Shown here: piece after piece, positions 11,882-23,098 of the stretch
Layout: every line of letters begins with the position of its first letter
Position numbering within the stretch: the stretch's first letter is position 1
Source of the DNA: Salvelinus alpinus
Lineage: Eukaryota > Chordata > Actinopteri > Salmoniformes > Salmonidae
Length of the DNA: 64,000 bases
Assembly: GCF_045679555.1 (NCBI RefSeq)
Contig: NC_092099.1
Span: forward strand, 7,560,576-7,624,575
Direction of reading: 5' to 3'
Notes under the pieces: generated by a model
What the model was told of the DNA's origin: nothing
The model's database searches: none
The model's input: the letters and a program-made list of their open reading frames with translations, nothing else
Position numbers and translations under genes: made by a program

Positions 11882-12528
11882 TGTTAGAGGAATTTCATAA
11901 TTCCTTTATGTGCTCATTAATTAAAATCACTCTGTCTGTTTCTAAGAATTCGTAAGATCCTTATTAACATAAAATAGACAGGGAACAGTCTTATTAAAAA
12001 TAGATAATAGTATTTATTCTCAGAGCACGCTCCCATTTAACCACAAACAACAGTTTATATACAAAATATGACGTCATTGGTTACAGAATAAAGCTCCTCC
12101 TCTTGACCAAGATAAAACAGGTTCAAAAGTTCATTCCAACTCACTAGCGCACACACATGACACACAATATAATTTATTCTCCTGAAGGCTCATTATAATT
12201 TATTACCACTTTAGCAGACAACCCAAGATAATGGAAGACCTAAGAAGTTACTCACTGCCTTATCTAAACATCTCAGGGCTAAGTTGGGTCGGTTCAACCA
12301 TAGTTTAACGATCCCTTTGGCTTACGTTATAACCCACACCACATACCTCTCTAACTAAGTTGGAATGGTGTTTATTATGTTTTAATTACTCCTTGTTCAT
12401 GCTACATAATCCCTTCCTTATGAATTAACATTATTAATCAGATATAATAATACAGGGTTGAGTTCAATTAGTTATAGTTTTATCTAAATGTAGACATTGT
12501 TTAGTCATTATTCATAAAATTCCTAACA
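11882..12528 (-). mobile_element. Solo LTR (647 bp) with 5-bp duplication ATGTC
   Basis: Termini are TGTTAGAGGAATTTCAT.. and ..ATAAAATTCCTAACA, a TG...CA pair with inverted ends. ATGTC flanks both sides (11877-11881 and 12529-12533). Read on the minus strand it contains a TATA-like gtatataaact followed downstream by gagaataaatac, so promoter and poly(A) signal are in LTR order. No internal retroelement sequence is attached. It was inserted into the Harbinger element. Confidence 0.9.
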
Positions 12529-13855
12529 ATGTCGTATAACCTTAATTAGTGCTCCCGCTCACCTGATGTACCATGCCAGGTGTGTATAATACTGACGTTG
12601 ATGGGAGAGGGAAGGGGTTTTAAGGTGTGGTCTTTACTCCCAAATGTCACTTAAATATAGCTTCCAAATGAAGAGAGACAATGATACATAAAGTAATCAG
12701 GGAAAAAATGCAACTTTATGGACAACGGTGGATGGTTCTTAAAATTACCTTTGTGGTAGGGAGCTCTTAAAAGAGCAGTTTCACTCCACGGCATACTGCC
12801 ATGGGACTTCACCTGCTGGCGATGAGAAGTAGGTGGTCAGCTTCTCCCTCACCTGGAGTGCCTGTCTGGGGGCATGGTTGGCACCTGCCCTAGTGACATC
12901 AGGTAGGTGACCATTTGGCGTGCCCATCTCCATAGTTATAGAGAACACATGTGGCCTTCACGCAGGCATCGACATTTGAGGGGCTGAGACCAAGCACTCT
13001 CCAATACATTCTCCACCGGGCTGCCAGAATCCCAAATGCGCATTCAACAACTAACCTTGCCCTGGACAATCGTTTGTTAAAGATCCTTACAGGCTTTGGC
13101 AATGGCAGCTGGCGTCCAACGTAGGGCCTCATGAGGTTGGGTCTTAAAGGGAAGGCCTCGTCGCCGACGAAGATGTGGGGAACAGGTCCCAGGTCTTCAG
13201 CTCCAGGGAGTGATGCAGGTGGTGGAATCTCCAGGGTGCCATCCTGAAGTGCCTGGCCGAAGGCAGAGTCCCGGAGGGTCCCGCCACCACTTCCCTTGCC
13301 GTAAGCACCAACATCGACAACACGGAAACAGTAGATGGCATCTACTACAACCAAGAGTACAACTAAAAATGTACCCTTGTAGTTGTAGAATTGCGAACCT
13401 GAGCACGGTGGAGCCTGGATTACTACATGTTTCCTGTCAATGGAGCCAAGACAGTTGGGGAAATTCCACCTCTCCAGGAACTCGGCAGCGATGGCCCTCC
13501 AGTCTTCCTCCTTGGGGACAGGCATGTATTCACCAACCAGACAGTCCCAAATGGCTTGTGCCACAGAGGGGACAATGCCTGCCACCGTGGACCGTCCAAC
13601 TCGGAAGCTGCATCCAATGGTCCTGTAGGAGTCCCCTGTCGCCAAGAATCTAAAATATAATTCAAAAGAATGATCAATATTGCGTGTAACTTGAATTCCA
13701 CCCACATATTATATCTACTCATATATCTACCTCATTACAGTTTATTATGCTCTACTAATTATATTGTAATACTCATCAACCATCATTAACAATGCCTTGA
13801 AACACTACAATTCAGTCTATGACTATATCAATAAACTGTAGCCCAGGCCAACTCT

Positions 13856-14318
13856 ACTCTTAGAAAGAATGGTACTATCTACTTAAAAGGGTTCTCCGGC
13901 TGTCCCCATAGGAGATCCCTTTTTGGTTCCAGGTAGTACCCTATTGGGCTCCATGTGTAACAGTTTAACTTTTACGTCCGTCCCCTCGCGAAATGGCTAG
14001 CTAGTTAGCGGTGGTGCGCGCTAGCAGCCTTTCAGTCGGTTACGTCACTTGCTCTGAAACCTAGATGCATCATTACCCATCGCTCCACAAAAGCCGCGGC
14101 CCTTGCAGAGCAAGGGGAACCACTACTTCAGGGTCTCAAAGCGAGTGACGTCTCCGACTGAAAGGCTGCTAGCGCGCACCACCGCTAACTAGCTAGCCAT
14201 TTCACATCGGTTACACATGTATAACATTTTCCCCAAAGGGTTATACCTGGAACCAAAAAAGGTTATCCTATGGGGAAAGCAGAAGGACACCTTTGGAACC
14301 TTTTTCACTAAGAGTGTA
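13856..14318. mobile_element. Palindromic MITE inside the transposase intron
   Basis: The ends tactcttagaaagaatgg and ..cactaagagtgta are inverted. Arms recur as ccccataggagatcccttttt, then ggttccaggtag on the left and the inverse (acctggaacc, cctatgggga) on the right. I know this as a common teleost palindromic element. It is split by the fold-back element at 13956-14214. Confidence 0.8.
13956..14214. mobile_element. Fold-back element with 50-bp perfect-looking arms
   Basis: Termini are TGTAACAG.. and ..CGGTTACA, flanked by CATG on both sides. Arms 13990-14039 (gaaatggctagctagttagc..) and 14154-14203 are reverse complements over about 50 bases, with a weaker extension inward. The ends and middle match the tandem elements at 56919-57753, but the tRNA-like head of those copies is missing here, replaced by the inverted arm. 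Confidence 0.82.
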
Positions 14319-14999
14319 TGTGAGTCCAATAAGAATGTAATGAATGACTGTAACTGTGTTGAACAACAATGGGTCCTGGAGAAGACTAGCCTACCTTCAT
14401 CAGGGCAGAAGGCACCTCAACTTTATTTTCATTTGGTAACATTGCATAATTAAAAAAGGATTATAAACCAACTTTGGGAAAAGTTATAGTCCTAATGAAC
14501 ATTCTGTAAAAGTACATCTGATATCAAATAGGGACTATTAACTAGAGAGCCCTTTAGCTAGCTAGGTTGCACATACAAATAATGTATCAATCAATTATGG
14601 TATCAAAGGCTTTAAAAATGTACTAGAATGTAGCTTACCGGAGACAAATCGCCAGGCTTCAACTGGGCTGATGGACTCCCGGTAGTTGGTATCCATCCGG
14701 GCGATCCTGGCTCCAACCATCTGGAGCAGGTGATCGAACTGGCTTCGGTCCAGACGAAAGTAACTTCGGAATTCCTCTCCAAACATTTGAAGCTCTTGAA
14801 TGAGACGGTGGAACTTCCCTGCCTGCTTTCGGGACTTGAACCATCTCTGGAACCACACAGACCTGCGCTTTCGGCGGGGCTGGTCCCGGACCAACAGCGC
14901 GATCAAGACCACCTTCCTAAACGTTGATCTCATTTTTGAAAGAGCCTACGCTGCTATCTTGACTATTTATTATTGCATTTCGCTCCAAAACTGCATTTG

Positions 15000-15571
15000 T
15001 GTTATGCAGGTGAATGAGGACCCAAAAGCGACTTAATAGAAACAGAGTCTTTATTCCAGTCTTAAACAAAAACCGATACTCCTGGATATTATCTTAGGTA
15101 AATCCAAAACAGGAAAACTGAAATCCTCTCGTCAGTAGAGAGGAACGACTGGAGACGCGGCCACAGACTGCAGGTCGCTTCGGGAAGGCACAGGCCGTAG
15201 CTGACATAGACACCTGCTCACACGCAGCATCTGAAGAAGGCAAAAACACGACAGGGCGGAACAAGGACACAGAACAGCAAACATCAAACAAGGATCCGAC
15301 AAGGACAGAAGCGGAAAACAGAGGGAGAAATAGGGACTCTAATCAGAGGGCAAAATAGGGGACAGGTGTGAAAGAGTAAATGAGGTAGTTAGGAGAATGA
15401 GGAACAGCTGGGAGCAGGAACGGAACGATAGAGAGAGAGAGCGAGAGAGGGAGAGAGGGAGGGGAGAGAGAGGGATAGAAAGAGGGAAAGAACCTAATAA
15501 GACCAGCAGAGGGAAACGAATAGAAGGGAAGCACAGGGACAAGACATGATAATCAATGACAAAACATGACA
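15000..15571 (-). mobile_element. Solo LTR (572 bp) with 5-bp duplication ATTTG
   Basis: Starts TGTTATGCAGGTGAATG and ends AAAACATGACA. ATTTG lies on both sides (14995-14999 and 15572-15576). On the minus strand an AATAAAGAC poly(A)-like signal lies near the end (plus strand 'gagtctttatt'). It contains a purine-rich GAGA tract at about 15430-15490. Inserted just upstream of the Harbinger transposase start. Confidence 0.88.
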
Positions 15572-15715
15572 ATTTGAGGGAAATTATATTATAGGCTCTC
15601 ACAGTTAATTTGTGGATGTCATCGAATAAATAATAAACTTGGCAAATAAATGAATTAAAAATGTAAAGAAATTCTCCAGTCAAACTGTTTTTATTATTGT
15701 TGATGATACAGTTAC

Positions 15716-16280
15716 ATGAGAAGGAGACCAAGTCAAGACGCTGGACAGGGTGGATTTAGATATTATAAAGGCAGTTTATTCTGAGTCAAAAGATATATTT
15801 TCAAGCGTGCATGGTCTCGTTCTTTTAGCTCAGAGGGAACTAGCAGAAGAGAGTCCCTAAACATAGCGTGCATTAGGTTTTATACATAATATGATGTTGG
15901 TTGATTCTGGTAGTTCTGCTCTTCTGACTGGTCGGTGAAGAGTTGGAGGCGGGCCTGCTCCAGCCAGAACAGGAGCCCCATTGGTGCACAGCAGTGTCCT
16001 CTGCTCTTGGCACCCGACCAGTAGAGAGGGGAGTGAAATGTGTGTGTGTGTTTGGGTTCATGCGATGTAACTCTTTGTGTGTCCAGGAGTCATGAGATGG
16101 ACTCGGGGGTTTCCGTGAGTTATACGGATGTGAGCAATTACTTAAGTCAGGCGGTTTAGTTTGGCGCTTCATAACTGTTTTGTGCTGTCAGCAGTTTTGT
16201 GACAATGGGGTATCCTGTTCGGTGCCTCAGCAATCTTGTGTTTTAGTCATGCGGTGTGTTGTACAAGCTTTTAATCCTAT
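15716..16280 (-). mobile_element. Probable second LTR-like insertion in the Harbinger element
   Basis: On the minus strand a TATA-like tgtataaaacc (about 15890) is followed by gaataaactgcc (about 15775), the order expected in an LTR, and the end reads ..CCTTCTCA. I could not find a convincing target duplication, so the borders are guesses. Confidence 0.4.
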
Positions 16281-16726
16281 GGTCACACACACAGTCTCTA
16301 ACGCAGCCAGATGACACTAAAACAGGAGTTATCTAAAGGTTAACTAGTCTGACCATTGAGTTAGCTAACCCAATGGTACTGTATGCACAAGCTATATGTA
16401 TGTTCATATATATGTAGATATGGTTATGTATGTATGCATAAGCTAGATGTATATTTATTATATATAACATTATGTAATCGCAATTTTTTTTTACTGGATA
16501 TGTGTGCAACAAAAATTAAACATTCACATTTTGCTACTTTCTGTCAAGTAAGTCTACGTATACAATTTGATGCATACGTTCAATAAATCGTATGTATGCA
16601 CCACACAGAACGTAGAGCAACTACCTCTGCAACGCAATGCTGCAAGGCAAACGCAGCGTTCCATTGGAAATGAATGTACTTCTGGTGTTCAAACGCCATG
16701 ACGCAGTCGGTGTGTTAGAAGCGTAA

Positions 16727-17307
16727 CGATGGTGACAGGTGTGCGTAGTGAAGGCAGTCTGGCGGAGAGGGAGAGCGGGAGCAGGAGTGACACCCCTCCC
16801 CTTCCGAAATTTGAAAAAAAGTGATTGGTTGCGTTGCACTGCTTTGAAGTTAATTTTACAACGCCTGCACAGGTATTTTACCTATTAGCTAACCACAACC
16901 ACAACTCCATGACACAGTCAATGACATGGCACGCAACCATTGGTTGATGCATACAACGTCTAAGCAGTGGAATGCTTAAATAATGATTTGTCCAAATGAT
17001 CAGGGACAAAAAAATCTGTGCACTGGGACAAAATTCCTTGTTAGTCGTCGCCTGTTGACAGACATTACCATACAATCCTATGTTAAGTGCGTCTCTCCAC
17101 GAAAGATTAATTCAACCCCTAATGCTATGGTTTATATGGAACAGAGGAGGAGTCAAGGAGACTGCTGCTTGCTGGTCACGCACTGTTTTGAAGCAACAAG
17201 AAATTATAGAAGCTATAGAAATGCATAAATAATGCCCACTTTTGCAAAGTGTATTTTATTAAAGACACCTTAATTAATATATTATGTGAACTAAACATAT
17301 ATATATT
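16727..17307. other. Flank right of the Harbinger element
   Basis: No ORF, exon or repeat end recognised; GC content is somewhat higher at 16740-16800. This was presumably joined to the sequence left of 9353 before the transposon inserted. Confidence 0.4.
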
Positions 17308-17884
17308 TACAGTTGACGTTTACATACACCTTAACCAAATACATTTAAATTCAGTTTTTCACAATTCCTGACATGTAATCCAAGTACAAATTCCCTGTTT
17401 TAGGTCAGTTAGGAACACCACTTTATTTTAAGAATGGGAAATGTCAGAATAATAGGAGAGAGAATGATTTATTTCAGCTTTTATTTCTTTCATCACATTC
17501 CCAGTGGGTCAGAACTTTACATACACTCAATTAGTATTTGGTAGCATTGCCATTACATTTTTTAACTTGGGTCAAACGTTTCGGGTAGCCTTCCACAAGC
17601 TTCCCACAATAAGTTGGGTGAATTTTGGCCCATTTTCCAAGCTGTTTAAAGGCACAGTCAACTTGGTGTATGTTAACTTCTTACCCACTGGAATTGTGAT
17701 ACAGTGAATTATAAGTGAAATAATCTGCCTGTAAACAATTGTTGGAAAAATTACTTGTGTCATGCACTAAGTAGATGTCCTAACCGACTTGCCAAAACTA
17801 TAGTTTGTTAACAAGAAATGTGTGGAGTGGTTGAAAAATGAGTTTTAATGACTCCAACCTAAGTGTATGTAAACTTCCGACTTT
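17308..17884 (-). mobile_element. Sleeping Beauty-type Tc1 element, internally deleted
   Basis: Left end tacagttgacgtttacatac and right end gtgtatgtaaacttccgact are the inverted terminal repeats of salmonid Tc1/Sleeping Beauty-like transposons. An internal direct-repeat copy (gtgggtcagaactttacata) is present. Only a scrap of the transposase C-terminus remains (reverse strand near 17540-17640) before an internal deletion at about 17640. Confidence 0.88.
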
Positions 17885-17889
17885 ATCTG

Positions 17890-17940
17890 TATATATATAT
17901 ATATATATATAATATAATATATATATATATATATATATAC
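17890..17940. repeat. (AT)n microsatellite
   Basis: AT dinucleotides with one small interruption (ataatataata) between two Tc1-like elements. Confidence 0.9.
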
Positions 17941-18430
17941 AGTACCAGTCAAACATTTGGACACACCTCCTCATTTTTCTTTATTTTTACTATTTTCTAC
18001 ATTGTAGAATAATAGTGAAGACATCAAAACTTGAAATAACACATATGGAATCCTGTAGTAACCAAAAAAGTGTTAAACAAATCAAAATATATTTTATATT
18101 TGAGATTCTTCAAAGTAGCCACCCTTTTCCTTGATAACAGCTTTGCACACTCTTGGCATTCTCTCAACCAGCTTCATGAGGTAGTCACCTGGAATGAATT
18201 TCAATTAACAGGTGTGCCTTGGTGGAATTTCTTTCCTTCTTATTGCGTTTGAGCCAATCAGTTGTGTTGTGACAGGGGAGGGGTGGGGTGGTATATAGAA
18301 GAAAGCCCTATTTGTTAAAAGACCAAGTCCTTTTTATGGCAAGAACAGCTAAAATAAGCAACGAAAAAAATGAAGGTCAGTCAATTAGGAAAATGTGAAG
18401 AATTTAACACATCTGAGGCCATGTGTTAAA
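17938..18430 (+). mobile_element. Tc1-like transposon fragment
   Basis: Begins tacagtaccagtcaaacatt, a known salmonid Tc1 end. It continues through gcacactcttggcattctct, then jumps to the 5' UTR and transposase start (atggcaagaacagctaaaa). Internally deleted and truncated, with stops soon after the start. Confidence 0.8.
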
Positions 18431-18512
18431 CAGAGTGAGTATGGTAGTATACTAAACAGCCAAAGATTTATAGACTAAAGGCTGGTTTATACTACGTCTA
18501 TTGACATGTCTG

Positions 18513-18895
18513 TGTAGCGACTTTCTTCCTGGGATGAAGGAGAGGACCAAAATGCAGCGCGGTTAGTGTTCAACATGTTTAATTAGACAATAAACGGTGA
18601 ATACTTACAACAATACAAAAACAACAAACGTGAAAGCCGAGACAGTCCTATCTGGTGCAGAACACAAACACAGAGACAGGAAACAATCACCCACAAAATC
18701 CCAACACCAAACAAGCCTCCTATATATGATTCTCAATCAGGGACAACGATTACCAGCTGCCTCTGATTGAGAACCATATTAGGCTGGACACAGAAACAGA
18801 CAAACTAGACACACAACATAGAATTCCCACCCAGCTCACGTCCTGACCAACACTAAACAAGCAAAACACATAATAACTCTGGTCAGGACGTTACA
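18513..18895 (-). mobile_element. Solo LTR (383 bp) with 5-bp duplication GTCTG
   Basis: Starts TGTAGCGACTTTC, ends GGTCAGGACGTTACA, with GTCTG on each side (18508-18512 and 18896-18900). Same family type as 28639-29081: a shared core 'ctctgattgagaaccatatt' and a tail that reads 'gcattttggtcc' in LTR orientation. Confidence 0.9.
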
Positions 18896-19850
18896 GTCTG
18901 ACAGTTGTCGCAGTGACATCATGAACATTCTATTGTCGTCCGACATCAAACTTGTCGTTGTAGTTATGATAAAGTATAAACACAAAAACGAGAGGCTGCA
19001 TGACATCAGCAGCCTGGTGGTCCAAAATAGCATAACTGGTGTATTTTAACACAAATAATCCCATCCTTTAAAAAATGAATGTCAATCTAGAAAAAAGCTA
19101 CATTCTAAACAATGTTTGCTGGCTAGCCAGTTCAAATAATGCCATATCATAGCTGACGTCTTAATTTGTATTCATTATTACAGGAAAATAAACTCACAAC
19201 AAGATAATTATTTACAAGTTAATGGCGAGCTAATTACAGAGAATAGATTATGGTTGTGAGTGTGATGAAATAAAAGCAGGGCATTCTGACGGATAATTTT
19301 TTTACTTGGACACTCTCCAGTTGGCCTAAAGTTATATCCTATTGACTTTGGTGCAGGTCATGTCGTTCTTCACATTACCGTCTCTGGGAAACACACACTA
19401 TATCAAGTACAATTTTATTTTTCACATGCACAGGATACAGAAGGTGTAAATGGCACAGTGAAATGGTTACTTGCATAGTGGAGTCTTTTGTTTAGACATG
19501 TACAGTAGCTAGCTAACCCTAGCTAAACAATGAATCATAATCCCAACTCAATGTTACTACCATGCTTGAATCTGCATGTAGCTAAAGCTAACCAACTAGG
19601 TCCAATGTTAGCTTGTTAGCTAACATTAGGCTATAACTAGCAATGCAAATGGATTTCTGAGATATAAATTATATTACTACACAGATCATACAAACAGCAC
19701 AGGAATTAAATCACCAACATGTATTGATCACATCTTTACTAATGCTGCAGAAATTTGCTTTAAAGCAGTATCCAAATCCATTGGATGTAGCGATCACAAT
19801 ATAGTAGCCATATCTAGGAAAACCAGAGTTCCAAAGGCTGGGCCTAATAT

Positions 19851-20183
19851 TGTCACTCCCTGACCTTAGAGATCCTTTTAATTTTCTATTTGGTTAGGTC
19901 AGGGTGTGACTAGGGTGGGCAATCTATGTTTTCTATTTCTTTGTTGGCCGGGTGTGGTTCCAATCATACGCAGCTGTCTATCGTTGTCTCTGATTGGGGA
20001 TCATACTTAGGCAGCCTTTTCCCACCTGTAGTTTCTGGGATCTTGTTTTTGGTACTGTGCTGTTTAGCCCTACTAGACGTTTCGTATTTGTATTTGTTGT
20101 TTTTTCGGTGTTCATTTAATAAATTAAAGTGTACGCCTACAACGCTGCACCTTGGTCCGATCCTTCCATCGACGAACGTAACA
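19851..20183 (+). mobile_element. Solo LTR (333 bp) with 5-bp duplication AATAT
   Basis: Starts TGTCACTCCCTGACC, ends CGACGAACGTAACA. AATAT lies at 19846-19850 and 20184-20188. A poly(A)-like ttaataaattaaag precedes the 3' end. It splits the LINE between the endonuclease and reverse transcriptase parts. Confidence 0.9.
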
Positions 20184-21960
20184 AATATAGTCTATAAGAG
20201 GTCAAACAAAAGGTTTTGTAGTAATTCCTATGTTGATGATGAAAATAATATTTGCAGGTTTGTGGTGTGTAATGAGGAGCAACCAGAAGCTGCACTTGAC
20301 ATATGAAATTGCTTATTCCAGTTACTAATAAGCATGCACCCATTAAGAAAATTACTGTAAAAAGTGTTAAATTCCAGTGGATTGATGAGGAATTTAAAAA
20401 ATGGTATGGTTGAGGGGGATGAGGCAAAATGAATGGCAAATAAGTCTGGCTGCATAACCGATTGGCAAACATACTGAAAATTGAGAAATCATGTGACTAA
20501 ACTGAATGAAAAGAAGAAGAAACTGTACTATGAAACAAAGATAAATTATGTAAAGAATGATAGTAAAAAGCTTTGGAGCGCCTTTAATTAAATTTGGGGC
20601 AAAAAACTAACTAATCATTCATTGAATCAGATGGCTCATCCATCACAAAGCCCACTGATATTGCCAATTACTTTAATTATGTTTTCATTGGCAAGATTAG
20701 CAAATTTTAGACATGACATGCCAGCAACAAACGCTGACACTAAACATACAAGTATAACTGACCAAATTATGAAGGACAAGAATTGTAGTTTTGAAATCTG
20801 TAAAGTGAGTGTGGAAGAGGTGAAAAAATTATTGTTGTCTATTAACAATGACAAGACATCGGGGTATGACAACTTGGGTGGAAAATTACTGAGGATAATA
20901 GTGGACGATATCGCCATATTTGCCTTATCTTCAATCTAAATCTACTAGAAAGTGTGTGCCTTCAGGCCTGGAGGGAATCAAAAGTAATTACACTACCCAA
21001 GAATAGTAAAGCCCTCTTTACTAGCTCAAATAGCCGACCATTCAGCCTGTTACCAACCCTTAGTAAATCTTTGGAAAAAATTGTGTTTGACCAGATACAA
21101 TGCTATTTTAGTGTAAAATTGACAATTGACTTTCAGTACGCTTATAGGGAAGGATATTCAACAAGCACAGCACTTACACAAATAACTGATGATTGGCTGA
21201 GAGAAAATTATGATAAAAAGATTGTGGGAGCCATTTTGTTAGACTTCAATAGATCATAGTCTGCTGCTAGAAAAACGTAATGTATGTGTTATGGCTTTAC
21301 ACCCCCTGCTTTGAGTAAAGCCAGTGTGTCTATGTATGCGAATGACTCAACAATATATACGTCAGCTACTATAGCGAGTGAAATCACTGCAAATCTTAAC
21401 AAAGAGCTGCAGTTAGTTTCAGAATGGAATAAGTTAGTCCTAAAAAATAAATTTAAAAAAAGCATTGTATTTGGGACAAATCCTTCACCTAACCTTAGAC
21501 CTCAACCAAATCTTGTAATGAATAATGTGGAAATTGAGCAAGTGACTAAACTGCTTGGAGTAATCCTGGATTGTAAACTGTCATGGTCAATACATATTGA
21601 TACAGCAGTAGCTAAGATGGGGAGAAGTCTGTCCATAATAAAGCACTGCTCTGCCTTCTTAACATCATTATCAACAAGGCAGGTCTTACAGGCTCTAGTT
21701 TTGTCGCTCCTGGACTACTGTTCAGGTGCAACAAAGAGGGACATGGAACTCTATTCCACATCAGGTAAATGATGCCACCTGTATAATCAGATTCCAAAAA
21801 CAGATAAAAATGCACCTTATAGAGACACACAGGAACAGGCACACGCATACGCACACAAACTCTACACACACGTACAGTGTAATATTGTTGTATGGTGGTA
21901 TTTAACATTTTGTATTGTAGATAGTGGTGTAATGATGTTATATGATGTACTGTTTTAAGG

Positions 21961-22560
21961 ATTAGCCCCTTTTTAAAAATGTTCTCCTAAAATGACATAC
22001 CCAAATCTAACTACCTGTAGCTCAGGCCTTGAAGCAAGGATATGCATATTCATGGTACCATTTGAAAGGAAACACCTTGAAGTTTATGGAAATGTGAAAG
22101 GAATGTAGTATAATATAACACAATATAAAGAAAAAAACAACCGTTCTTTTGTATTTTTTTTGTACCATCACATTTGAAATACAAGAGAAAGGCCATAATG
22201 TATTACTCCAGCCCAGGTACAATTTAGATTTTGGCCACTAGATGGCATCTGTTTTTGAGCAACATTTTAGACTGATCCAATGAACCATTGCATTTCTGTT
22301 CAAAATGTTGTATCAAGACTGCTCAAATGTGCATCATTTCTTTATTAATAACGTTTCATGTTCAAAATTGTGCACTCTCAAACAATAGCATGGTATTCTT
22401 TCACTGTAATAGCTACTGTAAATTGGACAGTGCAGTAGATTAACAAGAATTTAAGCTTTCTGCCAATATCAGATATGTCTATGTCCTGGGAAATGTTCTT
22501 GTTACTTACAATCTCATGCTAATCGCATTAGCCTACGTTAGCTCAACCGTCCCGTGGAAG
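21961..22560. mobile_element. Dispersed repeat within the LINE 3' region
   Basis: Non-coding block from about 'attagcccctttttaaaaat' to 'caaccgtcccgtggaaggga', including 'ttggccactagatggcatct'. I recognise it as a frequent salmonid repeat. It lies between the LINE coding remnant and the LINE 3' tail. Confidence 0.55.
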
Positions 22561-22949
22561 GGACACCGATCCCGAAGAAGACCCCATGAAGATAAGCTGC
22601 TAATGTGGATCCCTAATAAATACATATAAATACAAAGTAACGTTAGCTAGCCAGCTAAAGTTAGCTAGCTAACAATACGCTTTAACTTGCAATGAAAACG
22701 ACTTTGAGAAAAGTACAAAGTATAATATCTGAAAATGTAGCTAGCTAGACTCTCTTACCTGTATACATGGCTGAACGCTTCTCCCTCTCTGTCATGGATG
22801 CCATGGTTGCCCTTCGTTTTTAGATGTAATCCCGAGACAGGTGATTTATACAACAGCCTTCTGATGCTCCTGAGCTCAATTTTGAGTCTCATAGCAAAGA
22901 GTCTGAATATTTAGGTAAATATGGTATTTCTGTTTTTATGTTTAAAATA

Positions 22950-23098
22950 CATTTGCTAAAATCTGTTTTCGCTTTGTCATTATTATTGTGTGTAATGTCA
23001 TGAGGGGGAAAAAAGAATAATCCATTTTAGAATAATGCGGTAACATAACAAAATGTGGAAAAAGTCAAGGGGTCTGAATACTTTCCAAATGCACTGTA
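22950..23098 (+). mobile_element. Tc1-like right-end fragment
   Basis: Ends gtctgaatactttccaaatg, then cactgta; the same terminal sequence as in the complete short element at 60705-61067. Confidence 0.65.

Larger units (their letters stand above)
12781..14933 (-). pseudogene. HARBI1-type transposase (DDE_Tnp_4), two exons, frameshifted
   Basis: Exon 1 is 14933-14639 (MRSTFRKVVLIALLV..). Exon 2 is 13649-12781, ending TGA at 12783-12781. Exon 2 holds the DDE nuclease: GSIDRKHVVIQAP, VVDVGAYGKGSGGGT, VGDEAFPL and VVECAFGILAARWR. The usual Asp in the GSDGG-type motif reads Gly here. At about 14656-14660 one base seems lost: the shifted frame reads LAICL and then joins exon 2 (RFLATGDSYRTIG) in perfect phase, while the unshifted frame does not. 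A second frame change near 12930-12940 precedes the C-terminal ALQVREKLTTYFSS.. EVPWQ stretch. The intron contains the nested MITE. Confidence 0.87.
9353..16726. mobile_element. PIF/Harbinger DNA transposon, full length with TIRs and TAA duplication
   Basis: The left end at 9356-9375 (CGCTTCGAACACACCGACTG) and the right end at 16704-16723 (CAGTCGGTGTGTTAGAAGCG) are reverse complements at 19 of 20 positions. Both are flanked directly by TAA (9353-9355 and 16724-16726), the 3-bp duplication typical of PIF/Harbinger. Inside are a MADF/BESS gene on the plus strand and a HARBI1-type transposase on the minus strand, converging, which is the standard two-gene layout. The element is swollen by later insertions: a solo LTR (11882-12528), a MITE (13856-14318), a solo LTR (15000-15571) and an LTR-like block (15716-16280). 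Both genes carry frameshifts. Confidence 0.92.
19690..22635 (+). mobile_element. L2/CR1-type LINE, broken and internally deleted
   Basis: Endonuclease end at 19715-19845 (TCIDHIFTNAAEI, then SDHNIVAIS). Reverse transcriptase pieces at 20800-21255 (DKTSGYDNLGGKLL, SRPFSLLPTLSKSLEKIVF, AYREGYSTSTALTQITDDWL) and 21284-21770. A deletion removes the block between MCYGFTPPA and LSKASVSMYAND, and the catalytic Y-x-D-D reads YAND. The 3' tail (gctgctaatgtggatcccta, then ataaatac) is at about 22595-22620. A solo LTR (19851-20183) and a second repeat (21961-22560) interrupt it. Dead copy. Confidence 0.83.
18480..22830. mobile_element. Long salmonid dispersed repeat interrupted by a LINE and a solo LTR
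   Basis: The parts 18480-18512, 18901-19685 and 22640-22830 look like pieces of one non-coding repeat (gctggtttatactacgtcta ... ggctataactagcaatgcaa ... ctagctagactctcttacct) that I recall from salmonid genomes. They are separated by a solo LTR at 18513 and a LINE at 19690-22635. The continuity rests on memory of the repeat, not on alignment. Confidence 0.45.

Noticed and set aside
13210-13660. Plus-strand ORFs over the Harbinger transposase
   Set aside because: Antisense shadows of the DDE exon.
15339-15731. 130-codon minus-strand ORF rich in Ser/Leu/Pro
   Set aside because: Runs through the GAGA tract of a solo LTR; low complexity.
16878-17228. Small ORFs right of the Harbinger element
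   Set aside because: No splice context, no domain; lengths expected by chance.
20137-20472. 111-codon minus-strand ORF
   Set aside because: Spans the border between a solo LTR and the LINE, so it cannot be an old gene.
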